A stretch of 64,000 nt of DNA, from contig NZHE01000014.1 of NCBI GenBank assembly GCA_002691145.1, forward strand, positions 32,434-96,433. Reading direction: 5' to 3'. The DNA is from Rickettsiales bacterium (lineage in GTDB: Bacteria > Pseudomonadota > Alphaproteobacteria > Methylaequorales > Methylaequoraceae). Within the stretch, counting starts at the first letter, position 1. Each line of letters opens with the position of its first letter. The notes below the pieces were generated by a model. The model was given only the letters and a program-made list of their open reading frames with translations, was not told the origin of the DNA and did no database searches. This document shows positions 63,547 to 64,000 of the stretch, piece after piece. Both the position numbers and the translations under genes were made by a program.

Positions 63547-64000
63547 CTAAAAACTTGATCCCAGATACACTCTTCTTACTTCATTATTTTCTTTGATTTC
63601 ATTTGGGGCACCCTCTGAAATCACCTTTCCCTCGAAAATAATGTAGGCTCTATCAACCATTTCAAGTGCGCTCCTTACATTGTGGTCTGTAATTAGAATG
63701 CCAATATTTCTTTTTTTTTAACCCTAAAATTAATTCTTTGATTTCATCAATAGCTATCGGATCTATTCCTGCAAGTGGTTCATCTAATAAAATAAAAGCT
63801 GGGTTTGATGCTAGACATCTGGCAATTTCTAATCTTCTCCTTTCTCCACCAGAAAGAGATAAGGCTGACGCAAGTCTTAAATGTTCAATCCCAAATTCAC
63901 TAAGCAGTTTCTCCAAGATTTGGTTTTGTTGAATTTTATCCGCATAATTTATCTGAAGAATGGATGATATGTTCTGTTCAACATTTAGACCTCTGAATAT
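63547..64000 (-). pseudogene. lptB: LPS export ABC transporter ATP-binding protein LptB, 5'-truncated by the window, reading frame interrupted at a T9/A9 tract
   Basis: [35 protein letters not shown]; -1 at 63711-63719 restores [37 protein letters not shown]... Confidence 0.92.

Overview
The window is a gene-dense, AT-rich bacterial chromosome segment. Gene content and synteny point to an alphaproteobacterium with a streamlined genome: irr, the mutM/ubiE divergent pair, rpsT-dnaA, the HprK/RapZ/EIIA/HPr PTS block followed by ahcY, trxA-folC-accD-trpABF-pyrF, ihfB-sppA-rpsA-cmk-aroA, and lptB-hpf-ptsN. The assignment to alphaproteobacteria is an inference from synteny. I found about 70 supportable protein genes, two tRNAs (Arg-TCG and Ala-GGC), no rRNA, no CRISPR array and no intact mobile element. 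The most notable observations are: (1) at least nine conserved genes, including polA, hldE, lptB, SCO1 and a CbiX-like gene, are broken only at A/T homopolymers of 8-12 nt, while other runs up to A16 stay in frame; (2) a near-perfect Irr/ICE-type palindrome sits just upstream of a canonical promoter for a rubrerythrin/Fe-S protein/DUF3501 operon next to irr; (3) the hsp20 leader has a ROSE-like hairpin hiding the Shine-Dalgarno sequence; (4) a tyrosine-recombinase-like protein retains arm and core-binding regions but has no catalytic domain; (5) HPr is fused to PTS Enzyme I, and rpoN is missing from the lptB-hpf-ptsN locus; (6) a highly diverged CobA-like methylase lies near a CbiX-like gene; (7) neighbouring genes are compacted to the point of sharing start or stop codons. 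All calls were made by reading sequence, without database searches.
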